This document shows, piece by piece, positions 1 through 7,119 of a stretch of 64,000 nucleotides of DNA. Position numbers and translations under genes: made by a program. Origin of the DNA: Lachnospiraceae bacterium (GTDB lineage: Bacteria > Bacillota > Clostridia > Lachnospirales > Lachnospiraceae). The notes beneath the pieces are model-generated. The model was not told where the DNA came from and ran no database searches. It worked only from the letters and a program-made list of their open reading frames with translations. Where the stretch lies: assembly GCA_024403455.1 (NCBI GenBank), contig JAKSRR010000006.1:1-64000 (forward strand). The letters run 5' to 3'. Each line of letters opens with the position of its first letter. Position 1 is the stretch's first letter.

Positions 1-297
1 TTGTTAATTAATAATGAACGGACTGTTGCACTTAGTATGATAACCTAAGCGGTCCATTCGCGACACGGAGTGTCCCTGCGATAGCGAAAAAAAAGAAAAA
101 CTTGAAACTGCTTTATGCAATGGTTATAATACCTCATAAGCAGTTTTTTCATTACAGCGAATCTTATTATATTAATCAATGAAATCTTTTATGACATCAG
201 AAATTTCTGCTTAAAAATTCCCAACAAATTTATTTTTTAAGCAGGGGTAAATTCGACTCTCCACGAAATATATGCTGACTCCTGCGGAAGGAGGTTT
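1..297. other. Intergenic stretch with small hairpins
   Basis: I see no gene here. It contains an imperfect hairpin at 20-55 (ggac/gtcc outside, cttag/ctaag inside), a GACAC-gga-GTGTC hairpin at 62-74, and a terminator-like hairpin at 105-150. The 11-mer ggagtgtccct at 67-77 recurs at 1289-1299 on the other side of the Rpn gene, which suggests repeat remnants flanking it. Confidence 0.5.
105..149 (+). terminator. Rho-independent terminator-like hairpin
   Basis: The arm aaactgctttatg (105-117) pairs with cataagcagttt (135-146) and runs straight into a T tract. It would end whatever transcript enters from left of the window. Confidence 0.6.
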
Positions 298-1221
298 ATG
301 GCATTTAAAACAGTAACGAGTGTAATAAAAAGATTTGTAGTCAGAAGAAAGTATAAGGATCATCTGTTTCGGCGGGTATTTAGTGATAAGAAAGATATGC
401 TGTCACTTTATAATGCGCTAAATCATACGAACTATGATAATCCGGATGATCTTGAGGTGACTACGCTAGAAGATGCAATTTATATGTCCATGAAGAATGA
501 TTTGTCTTTTATTATCGCATCTTCATTGAATCTGTATGAACACCAGTCCAGTATTAATCCCAATATGCCACTAAGAGGATTTTTATACTTTGCTAAACTT
601 TATGAGGCGTATATTAAACTTCATCACTTGGATATATATGGAAGGAAGAGACTTTCGTTACCATTTCCCCAATATGTGGTATTCTATAATGGAGAGGAAA
701 AGGCGTCAGATGAGCAGATAATCAAACTTTCGGATTTGTACGTGGTTCCAGGGAATCTATCTGAAAACCCGGAGCTGGCTCCTTGCCTCGAATGTACGGC
801 TCGCATTATTAATATAAATTATGGGCGTAACGATGAGATTCTAAATTCCTGTAAGAATCTCCATGATTATTCGTATTTTATTCATGAAGTACGTCAGAAT
901 AGATTGCAAGGAAAGACGCTGGAACGAGCCATTGATGAAGCTGTGGATGCCTGTATAGAGAATGATATACTGAAGGACTTTTTACTAAAGCATAAGTCGG
1001 AGGTAAGTAATATGCTGCTTTTTACCTATGATGAAAAATTACATAAGAAGACGATTAGAGAAGAAGGTAGAGAAGAGGGCCTGGCGCAGGGAATAGAGCA
1101 GGGAATAGAACGTGGTCGAACCCAGCTTCTTATTGCACAGGTTCATGATGGTGAGATTACCATAGAAAGTGCTGTTAGACGTCTTGGCATTTCCGAAGAC
1201 GAATTTCGAAAAATGCTTTGA
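298..1221 (+). CDS. Rpn family recombination-promoting nuclease / PD-(D/E)XK transposase-like protein
   Basis: 307 aa. Rpn (PDDEXK_2) proteins are DNA endonucleases related to transposase-like proteins and linked to recombination and horizontal exchange. The N-terminal pattern fits the family: FRRVFSDKKDMLSLYNAL near residues 25-43, then the nuclease core with an acidic residue before SFII and the EHQSSINPNMPLR stretch near residues 82-95. The C-terminus has the family's REEGREEGxxQGxEQG helix and ends in a short helical domain (ISEDEFRKML). An AAGGAGG site lies a few bases upstream of the ATG. The gene stands alone, with short repeats and strong hairpins on both sides, consistent with acquired DNA. 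The family is clear; the precise biological role is not. Confidence 0.85.
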   Translation: MAFKTVTSVIKRFVVRRKYKDHLFRRVFSDKKDMLSLYNALNHTNYDNPDDLEVTTLEDAIYMSMKNDLSFIIASSLNLYEHQSSINPNMPLRGFLYFAKLYEAYIKLHHLDIYGRKRLSLPFPQYVVFYNGEEKASDEQIIKLSDLYVVPGNLSENPELAPCLECTARIININYGRNDEILNSCKNLHDYSYFIHEVRQNRLQGKTLERAIDEAVDACIENDILKDFLLKHKSEVSNMLLFTYDEKLHKKTIREEGREEGLAQGIEQGIERGRTQLLIAQVHDGEITIESAVRRLGISEDEFRKML

Positions 1222-1225
1222 TGCA

Positions 1226-1299
1226 CTAGGGACGGTTCTGTTTCACACAGGGACGGTCCTTAGGGGCAACGTAGTTGCCCCGGGTAGTGGAGTGTCCCT
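1226..1299. repeat. GGGACGG direct repeat with GGGGCAAC palindrome
   Basis: Two GGGACGGT units (about 1229 and 1250) are followed by a perfect hairpin GGGGCAAC-gta-GTTGCCCC at 1263-1281 and by ggagtgtccct at 1289-1299. The last word is also present at 67-77. Repeats starting GGGACGGTTCTG are common intergenic elements in Clostridia; the link to a mobile element is inference. Confidence 0.5.
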
Positions 1300-1316
1300 C
1301 TGATTTGGGATTATGT

Positions 1317-1360
1317 GCGAGGTTAAATGAGAGAAACGTCTCAAATAACCTCGCTATTTT
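1317..1360 (+). terminator. Strong hairpin terminator
   Basis: gcgaggttaaatgaga (1317-1332) pairs with tctcaaataacctcgc (1339-1354) around a 6-nt loop, with one internal mismatch region, followed by tatttt. It separates the Rpn gene from the HTH-ATPase-CYTH operon. Confidence 0.75.
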
Positions 1361-1488
1361 ATTGATTCTAATGTATTGGAACTGTTTAGACAAAAATCAT
1401 AGCCAATGATCGCAGAGTCTACCTTTAGGCGACTTGTAATGATTGCAACTGTATGAAAACCACATTAAAATGAAAGCATAGGAGAGAA

Positions 1489-1537
1489 AACTCTCTTCGC
1501 CGTGAGAGGCTCAGGTTTTCTTCGAAAACACAGGAGG
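1489..1537 (+). repeat. 49-nt two-hairpin element carrying a Shine-Dalgarno (copy C)
   Basis: The element forms CTCTC/GAGAG, then GTTTTC-ttc-GAAAAC, and ends in acaggagg, four bases before the ATG at 1542. Near-identical copies lie in tandem before mgtE (47030-47078 and 47082-47130). The final AGGAGG serves as ribosome binding site for the downstream gene in both places. It looks like a mobile or regulatory leader module; no known riboswitch class is recognised. Confidence 0.75.
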
Positions 1538-1541
1538 TAAC

Positions 1542-2864
1542 ATGAACGATTACGGATTTGGAAATCACTTGTTAAAGCTACGTAAGAAGTGTGGTTATGC
1601 GCAAAAAGAGGTGGCGGCTTTCTGTGGAGTTAGTAATAAAGCAGTCTCCAAATGGGAGAATGGGAAGACAAAGCCGAAGGTGCAAATTATTCGAAGACTG
1701 GCAGAGTTATACAAAGTATCACCCGAAGAATTATTAAAACTATTGGAGGATGAAAAGATGCAGACGATTACAAAGATTGTACTAACGGGAGGTCCCTGTG
1801 CCGGAAAATCTACAGCTATGAGCTGGATACAGAATGCATTCACAGAACGTGGCTATACGGTTTTATTTGTGCCGGAGACAGCCACAGAATTCATCACTGG
1901 TGGAGTAGCTCCCTGGACCTGTGGTACGAACCTTGATTATCAGCTCTGTCAGATGCATTTGCAGCTTGAAAAAGAAAAGATGTTTGAACAGGCAGCAAAA
2001 ACAATGAAGGCAGAGAAAATCCTTATTGTCTGTGATCGTGGAACCATGGATAACAAGGCCTATATGACCCAGGAAGAATTTGATGTTCTGCTTGGCAAAA
2101 TGCATCTAGATGAAATTATGATTCGTGATTCTTATGAAGCAGTTTTTCATCTGGCAACGGCAGCAAAAGGTAATCCTGAGATTTATTTACAGAATTGTGC
2201 TAGTAATGCCGCAAGAATTGAGGATGTGGACGCAGCAGTAGCATTAGATGATAAGCTTATCTCAGCTTGGACAGGACATCCTCATTTCCGTGTAATTGAT
2301 AATTCTACCGATTTTGAGGGGAAGATGAAGCGATTAATTTCAGAAATCACTGGTTTTCTTGGAGAACCGGAGCCTTACGAAATTGAACGTAAATTCCTGA
2401 TTGACTACCCAGACCTAAAAAAACTAGAAACCAATCCGGATTGCCAGAAAGTGGAAATTATTCAGACCTACTTAAAAGCAGGGGAAGACGAAGAAGCCAG
2501 AGTTCGTCAGCGTGGTGCAGATGGCAGCTATATTTACTTCAAAACTGTAAAAAAGAAACTGACACCAACGACGAGAGTAGAGGTGGAAGAGCGTTTGACC
2601 CAGGCAGAGTATCTGAAACTATTAATGGAAGCAGATACGTCCATGCATCAAATTCGTAAAACCAGATACTGCCTCACCTACGAGGGACAATATTTTGAAA
2701 TCGATATTTATCCCTTTTGGCAGGATAAAGCCATCGTTGAAATTGAACTTGTAGATGAAAATACAGAGATAAAAATGCCTGCTTATCTGCATGTTATTAA
2801 GGAAGTTACAGAGGATGATGCATATAAGAATTCTTCATTAGCAAGAAAGGATACCAGGCTATGA
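1542..2864 (+). CDS. HTH-AAA ATPase-CYTH fusion protein (Ttd14-like core)
   Basis: 440 aa in three parts. Residues about 5-65 form an XRE-type helix-turn-helix (AAFCGVSNKAVSKWENG). Residues about 74-280 form a P-loop domain with Walker A GGPCAGKST at 83-91, of the AAA_28/NadR-like kind. Residues about 287-440 form a CYTH domain opening with the EIERKF signature, a triphosphate-tunnel fold acting on tri- or organophosphates. The ATPase plus CYTH order resembles the animal Ttd14 protein; the HTH fusion adds a DNA-binding module. An internal ATG at 1758 has GGAGG at 1745-1749, eight bases upstream, so a form lacking the HTH may also be made. The stop overlaps the HD gene by 4 bp, so the two are translationally coupled. 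Substrate and role are unknown. Confidence 0.8.
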   Translation: MNDYGFGNHLLKLRKKCGYAQKEVAAFCGVSNKAVSKWENGKTKPKVQIIRRLAELYKVSPEELLKLLEDEKMQTITKIVLTGGPCAGKSTAMSWIQNAFTERGYTVLFVPETATEFITGGVAPWTCGTNLDYQLCQMHLQLEKEKMFEQAAKTMKAEKILIVCDRGTMDNKAYMTQEEFDVLLGKMHLDEIMIRDSYEAVFHLATAAKGNPEIYLQNCASNAARIEDVDAAVALDDKLISAWTGHPHFRVIDNSTDFEGKMKRLISEITGFLGEPEPYEIERKFLIDYPDLKKLETNPDCQKVEIIQTYLKAGEDEEARVRQRGADGSYIYFKTVKKKLTPTTRVEVEERLTQAEYLKLLMEADTSMHQIRKTRYCLTYEGQYFEIDIYPFWQDKAIVEIELVDENTEIKMPAYLHVIKEVTEDDAYKNSSLARKDTRL

Positions 2865-3310
2865 TATATACAGAACTTACAGGGAAAGCAATTAAGCTTA
2901 TGTTTGAAAAGCATAAGGAGCAGGTGGATAAAGGGGGACTTCCCTATGTTTTTCATCCTTGGCATGTGGCGGAACAGATGCAGGATGAAAATGCGACGTT
3001 AGTTGCCCTGATGCATGATCTTGTAGAAGATACGGATGTAACATTTTCTGATTTAAAAGCCTATGGATTTCCAGTAGAAGTAATAGAAGCATTACAGCTA
3101 CTAACCCATGACCCAGCCGTTGCATATATGGATTATATACAGCAGATCAGTACAAATCCCTTAGCAAGAAAAGTAAAAATTGCTGATTTAGAGCATAATA
3201 TGGATGCTTCCAGACTAAGTGATGAGCAGCTGGATTCTCCGAAGAGAAGGGAGAAGTATACATTGTATAAAAAGAGTTTGGAGCTTCTTCAAGCAAAGGA
3301 AAATATCTGA
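2861..3310 (+). CDS. HD-domain hydrolase, RelA/SpoT-hydrolase-like (Mesh1-type)
   Basis: 149 aa. It is a single HD domain with the pattern of (p)ppGpp hydrolases: H32 in FHPWH, the paired MHDLVEDTD (H52-D53, E56-D57) and KIADLEHN near residues 106-113. Those residues normally bind the catalytic metal and cleave a nucleotide 3'-pyrophosphate. No synthetase domain is present, so it resembles a small alarmone hydrolase. It overlaps the upstream HTH-ATPase-CYTH gene by ATGA, suggesting a shared function in nucleotide or phosphate signalling. The activity on ppGpp is inferred from motifs only. Confidence 0.75.
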   Translation: MIYTELTGKAIKLMFEKHKEQVDKGGLPYVFHPWHVAEQMQDENATLVALMHDLVEDTDVTFSDLKAYGFPVEVIEALQLLTHDPAVAYMDYIQQISTNPLARKVKIADLEHNMDASRLSDEQLDSPKRREKYTLYKKSLELLQAKENI

Positions 3311-3343
3311 ATCATAGAATACGACTCACTTTATGGTAAAATT

Positions 3344-3373
3344 GGTATGGTTACAAAGGCCATACCATTTTTG
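3344..3373 (+). terminator. Terminator after the HD gene
   Basis: ggtatgg (3344-3350) pairs with ccatacc (3360-3366), followed by atttttg. Confidence 0.65.
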
Positions 3374-3472
3374 TTTGATAAGCTAGGGCACATAAGCCTG
3401 GAAAATGCCGTGTGCTTGCTGAAAGATTCTGAAAATGACATGTGCTATGCAAAGTAGAAGGAAGAAGAAAAA

Positions 3473-3883
3473 ATGTTAAAAGACGAAATAGGAAAATATT
3501 ATTTTGAAGGGAATTATAACTGTGCCGAAACGATTCTTCGCGCAGGAAATGACTATTATGAACTGGGGCTTCATGACAGGGATATGATCCTTGTTGGCGT
3601 TTATGGTGCAGGTATCCAGTGTGGAAACACTTGTGGTGCAATTCTGGCTGCGGCGGGTATTCTTTCTATGAAATATGTGGAAAGTAAGGCACACGAGAGT
3701 GAACATATTAAAATCGTTGGAACAGAGTTAATTCGTAAATTTAATTTGAAATATGGTTCCACACTTTGCAAGGATATTAAAGCGCAGTCTTTTAAACCAG
3801 AGTATAGATGCTTGAAGACTGTGGAAGCAGCCTGCGATATTTTAGAAGAAGTTATTCAGGAGTATGAGGCAGCTAGAGCATAA
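3473..3883 (+). CDS. C_GCAxxG_C_C family protein
   Basis: 136 aa. The protein carries the spaced cysteines of this small family: YNCAE near residue 15, then GAGIQCGNTCGA near residues 44-54, and a late cysteine in TLCKDIK and YRCL. Members are thought to be redox-active or metal-binding and often sit beside oxidoreductases; the function is not established. The start has gaagga upstream. The stop codon lies one base before the Nudix start, so the two are probably co-transcribed. Confidence 0.75.
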   Translation: MLKDEIGKYYFEGNYNCAETILRAGNDYYELGLHDRDMILVGVYGAGIQCGNTCGAILAAAGILSMKYVESKAHESEHIKIVGTELIRKFNLKYGSTLCKDIKAQSFKPEYRCLKTVEAACDILEEVIQEYEAARA

Positions 3884-3884
3884 G

Positions 3885-4370
3885 ATGAAAACGACTACAT
3901 TGTGCTATATAGAAAAGGATCATAAATATCTCATGTTGCATCGAACCAAGAAGAAAAATGATGCCAGTGAGGGAAAATGGATTGGTGTAGGTGGTAAGGT
4001 AGAACCGGGAGAAAGTGTAGAAGAATGCCTGTTAAGGGAGGTATTTGAGGAAACCAATCTTACATTGACGGCTTATGAAAAAAGGGGCGTGATCCATTTT
4101 AAATCGGACCAGTGGGAAGAGGAAGCTATGCATATCTATACAGCCACCGATTTTACTGGAAATCTTGCAGGAGACTGCGTAGAGGGAGAACTGGCTTGGA
4201 TTCCTGTGGATGAAATAATGGAACTTCCCTTATGGGAAGGGGATAGAATTTTCTTGAAGAAGTTACAAGAAGATAATGAAAAATTCTATATGACATATAC
4301 ATATACTGGTGAAAAATTGTCGGAAGTACTTGATTATATTGAAAATTCTGAGATTCTAGCAGAAAAATAA
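3885..4370 (+). CDS. Nudix hydrolase, MutT/8-oxo-dGTP diphosphatase-like
   Basis: 161 aa from the ATG at 3885, chosen because it directly follows the stop of the previous gene and matches the family's usual beginning (TTLCYIEKDHKYLMLHR). The Nudix box is complete: GGKVEPGESVEE then REVFEET, giving the metal-binding glutamates. Similar proteins remove oxidised nucleoside triphosphates from the pool. MutY, which repairs A opposite 8-oxoG, lies 1.3 kb downstream, but this gene may have a different nucleotide substrate. Confidence 0.85.
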   Translation: MKTTTLCYIEKDHKYLMLHRTKKKNDASEGKWIGVGGKVEPGESVEECLLREVFEETNLTLTAYEKRGVIHFKSDQWEEEAMHIYTATDFTGNLAGDCVEGELAWIPVDEIMELPLWEGDRIFLKKLQEDNEKFYMTYTYTGEKLSEVLDYIENSEILAEK

Positions 4371-4475
4371 ATAAAAACATAATGTACCAATAATGGGACA
4401 GAAAATGAGAACGCACTTGCTATACTGTGATTGTAAACAAAACAGATTCCATTCACAGTAGAGAGGTGCATGATT

Positions 4476-4838
4476 ATGAGAATGATGAAAAAGACCGTAT
4501 TTCCCATGTTGGTTGTAGTAGCAATATTGTTTATGATATTTAGCGTGCGTGCCAAAGGAAGCGAAAATGCAGAGCTAGATGCAAAAGAAGAACTTAGACT
4601 TGCAGAAGATTCTTATGTCAGACTGATTAGAGATCGCTTGGAGGAAGAAGGCTTTGCCTATGCAGGAGTGAATCTTTCCTGCGAAAGAACAGCAATCAGT
4701 AGTACATACACTGTTTATGTACATCATGCGCGTTTGAGTGAGTGCGATGCAGATGAATTAAGTGAGCTATTTGACAGCCTTCGCGTAGTACCTTATCCAG
4801 TAAAGTACGCCGACGTGGAATTTTGCCTACAAAAATAA
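4476..4838 (+). CDS. Small membrane-anchored or secreted protein, unknown
   Basis: 120 aa from the ATG at 4476, nine bases after a gagagg site; an ATG at 4470 in the same frame is too close to that site. The N-terminus MRMMKKTVFPMLVVVAILFM is a basic region followed by one hydrophobic helix, so it is exported or anchored. The rest is polar, with two cysteines (SCERT, EFCLQ) and a C-terminal alpha/beta look. I do not recognise the family. Synteny with the next gene gives no functional clue. Confidence 0.6.
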   Translation: MRMMKKTVFPMLVVVAILFMIFSVRAKGSENAELDAKEELRLAEDSYVRLIRDRLEEEGFAYAGVNLSCERTAISSTYTVYVHHARLSECDADELSELFDSLRVVPYPVKYADVEFCLQK

Positions 4839-4840
4839 AC

Positions 4841-4858
4841 CTGCCGTAGGCGGCAGGA
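4841..4858. other. Intergenic GC-rich hairpin
   Basis: cctgcc pairs with ggcagg across a 6-nt loop. There is no T tract, so it is not a classical terminator; it sits just upstream of the DUF1653 gene's ribosome binding site. Confidence 0.4.
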
Positions 4859-4874
4859 GTAGAGAGGAACTGTG

Positions 4875-5564
4875 ATGGAAAAGAGAGCCTGTCCAAAACC
4901 TTATGAGGTGTATAAACACTTTAAAGGAAAGAGTTATCAGATTATTACTATTGCGAGTCATACGGAGACGGAAGAAGATTTAGTTATTTATCAGGCTTTG
5001 TATGCGCCGTATAAGGTGTATGCCAGACCTCTTGCTATGTTTATGGAGGAAGTTGATCATGAAAGGTATCCGGAAGCTACGCAGTTCTATCGCTTTGAAA
5101 AGCAAAAAGATAAAGTGAAGGAAAAGAAGGCTGGAAAGGGTCTGTTTTCTAGAAAAGATAAGGTAGCGGAAGACAGAGTACCAATCGTCTTAGAACCTAT
5201 GTGCAGAAAGTTGCCGCATACACCCAAGGAGATGGTATTTGCAAAGGATGGCGCAAAAGAAGAGGGACTCCTCTTAGTAGATGCGTCTGATGAAACAGAA
5301 TTTGTTCCCTATACGGAGGAAGAACTTCAAAAGACCAATACGCTGGCGATTCATCCAGGACTTTTGCAGTTTTTAGATGCGGAAGGGTATGCTGCAAAGT
5401 TAGAAGTATTATCTGAGCTAAAGAATAAACTTACCCCTGAACTTTTAACGCCCATGGAGTTATCTATGGGAATGGAACCGGGAGATGCATCGGTTGAGGA
5501 GCGTTATAGTAATTTAAGAGGGCAACTGCTTACAAAACAGAAGTTTGAAAAGAGCAGACCCTAG
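4875..5564 (+). CDS. DUF1653 domain protein
   Basis: 229 aa. Residues about 8-70 (YEVYKHFKGKSYQIITIA, then YQALY and RPLAMFMEEV) match DUF1653, a small domain whose core binds no known substrate. A lysine-rich stretch (about 75-100) and an acidic C-terminal region with no recognised fold follow. An in-frame GTG lies one codon earlier (4872); the ATG at 4875 is preferred given the agaggaac site upstream. The domain call is good; the role is unknown. Confidence 0.7.
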   Translation: MEKRACPKPYEVYKHFKGKSYQIITIASHTETEEDLVIYQALYAPYKVYARPLAMFMEEVDHERYPEATQFYRFEKQKDKVKEKKAGKGLFSRKDKVAEDRVPIVLEPMCRKLPHTPKEMVFAKDGAKEEGLLLVDASDETEFVPYTEEELQKTNTLAIHPGLLQFLDAEGYAAKLEVLSELKNKLTPELLTPMELSMGMEPGDASVEERYSNLRGQLLTKQKFEKSRP

Positions 5565-5698
5565 GGAAGGAGTGGTTTTGCAAAACTGGAAGATCACCTC
5601 AAAGGATTTTCTGATAATAGAAGTCTCTGCGGGAAAAAGAGACATTTGCGAGAACAGAAGTCACCAGAAAAAGAGAACATAGTGCAAGGAAGCATCTG

Positions 5699-6811
5699 AT
5701 GTGTGCAGAAGATATGGAACAAGATAATCACCAGATAATATTAGAGGAGGCACTACCTCCTCTTTTAGCGTGGTACGAAAAGAATAGACGTATTCTTCCT
5801 TGGAGAGAAGATCCCACTCCCTACCATGTTTGGGTTTCTGAAATTATGCTGCAGCAGACTAGGGTGGAAGCAGTGAAGGGGTATTATACTCGTTTTATGG
5901 AAACATTGCCCACCGTTCAGTCACTTGCAGAAGCAGAGGAAGATATACTGAATAAGTTGTGGGAAGGACTTGGCTATTATTCCCGCGTAAGAAATTTAGG
6001 CAAAGCAGCAAGACTGGTGGAAGAACAATATGGTGGAATTATTCCAGATGTAGAGAGTGAGTTGTTAAAACTGTCGGGGATAGGAGTATACACAGCAGCC
6101 GCCATTGCATCTATTGCTTTTGGAAAGAATGCGGCAGCGGTGGATGGTAATGTGCTTAGGGTGATTACCAGACTTTTAGCGGATGATACAGATATTGGAG
6201 AGGATACATTCAAGAAGCGAGTGAAGGCTTTGTTAGAAAATGTTTATGAAAGCATTACAGAACATCAGCATCATACTAGCGTTGCGGGAAGGCTGAACCA
6301 GGCCTTTATGGATTTGGGTGCGACGGTCTGTCTCCCGAATAGTCAACCTAAATGTGACCTGTGTCCTATGGTGAGTTATTGTAAGGCTCATGCACAGGGA
6401 AAGGAACTGACCTATCCATGTAAAGCGCCGAAAAAAGAGCGAGTGATAGAGAAGAAGACAATTTTGCTAGTGCGAAAAGAAGGGAAAATCCTATTACACA
6501 AAAGACCGCCCCAAGGTCTTCTAGCAGGATTGTATGAGTTCCCAAACATTGATGGAAGATGCTCTGAAAAAAAGGTATTGTTGTACCTGAAGGAAAAAGG
6601 AATTTTAGCGGTTCGTATTCAGAAACTATCGGATGCCAAACATATATTTACCCACAAAGAGTGGCATATGACTGGTTATGAGGTTCGGATGGACGAGATC
6701 AGTGAGGAAGGTTTCCAAGCGGAAGAAGGGTACTTCTGGGTGAACCGGGAAGAATTGCAAAATAAATATGCGATGCCCTCAGCGTTCGGAAAATACATAA
6801 ATTTGGTATAA
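5699..6811 (+). CDS. mutY: A/G-specific adenine glycosylase MutY
   Basis: 370 aa. MutY removes adenine paired with 8-oxoguanine. The HhH-GPD region is intact: SEIMLQQTRVEAV with the catalytic glutamate near residue 50, the helix-hairpin-helix LSGIGVYTAAAIA, and the catalytic aspartate in VDGNVLRV. The [4Fe-4S] loop has the expected C-x6-C-x2-C-x5-C spacing (CLPNSQPKCDLCPMVSYC). The C-terminal third is the Nudix-like domain that reads 8-oxoG. An AAGGA site lies nine bases before the ATG. The preceding 134 bp (5565-5698) hold no gene that I can see. Confidence 0.93.
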   Translation: MCAEDMEQDNHQIILEEALPPLLAWYEKNRRILPWREDPTPYHVWVSEIMLQQTRVEAVKGYYTRFMETLPTVQSLAEAEEDILNKLWEGLGYYSRVRNLGKAARLVEEQYGGIIPDVESELLKLSGIGVYTAAAIASIAFGKNAAAVDGNVLRVITRLLADDTDIGEDTFKKRVKALLENVYESITEHQHHTSVAGRLNQAFMDLGATVCLPNSQPKCDLCPMVSYCKAHAQGKELTYPCKAPKKERVIEKKTILLVRKEGKILLHKRPPQGLLAGLYEFPNIDGRCSEKKVLLYLKEKGILAVRIQKLSDAKHIFTHKEWHMTGYEVRMDEISEEGFQAEEGYFWVNREELQNKYAMPSAFGKYINLV

Positions 6812-6822
6812 TGATATACAAG

Positions 6823-6884
6823 GGTCAAAAGCCTTGAAGACTCGGTGAGCTTGCTCACAAGAGTATTCAAGCGGCTTTATGACC
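6823..6884 (+). other. Long imperfect hairpin shared with the typA leader
   Basis: Nested arms pair over 62 nt: GGTCA/TGACC, AAGCC/GGCTT, TTGAA/TTCAA, ACTC/GAGT and GTGAGC-tt-GCTCAC. A close relative lies in the leader of typA (54366-54426, minus strand), also sense to its downstream gene. A TATAAT overlaps the mutY stop (6807-6812), so this hairpin could open the metF mRNA. Confidence 0.7.
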
Positions 6885-7119
6885 CGCAAAAACATGAGAA
6901 AGGAGCCATTTTCGTAAGAAAATGCGCGGATTTCGAATGTTTTTAGAGATTTCGGGAATGCGAAGCAGGTCGAAATCTCGTGTATATTTTAACGAGCAAC
7001 AAGCGAAGCGGTTGCGAGTCTTTGTGAAACGACAAGAATGTGGATGAAAAGAGCTTGCTCACAAGAGCCTTCGAAAGGTCTACCGCCATAGCACATATAA
7101 TATTAAGGAGCGTTTACAA
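6885..7119 (+). promoter_or_regulatory. Structured leader upstream of metF, no known riboswitch
   Basis: No gene is seen here. The leader has CATTTTC-gtaa-GAAAATG (6907-6924), gagatttcg/cgaaatctc (6946-6954 with 6971-6979), GCAAC/GTTGC around 6995-7014, and a partial repeat of the upstream hairpin's tip (gcttgctcacaagag, about 7052-7066). I looked for SAM, cobalamin and folate riboswitch cores and did not find them. The ribosome binding site aaggag at 7105-7110 serves metF. Confidence 0.5.

Noticed and set aside
7096..7101. TATAAT as the metF promoter
   Set aside because: Transcription would start at or after the AAGGAG ribosome binding site, removing it; a promoter near 6807 is more sensible.
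6812..7119. SAM, cobalamin or THF riboswitch upstream of metF
   Set aside because: No match to their conserved cores; only hairpins without the known motifs.
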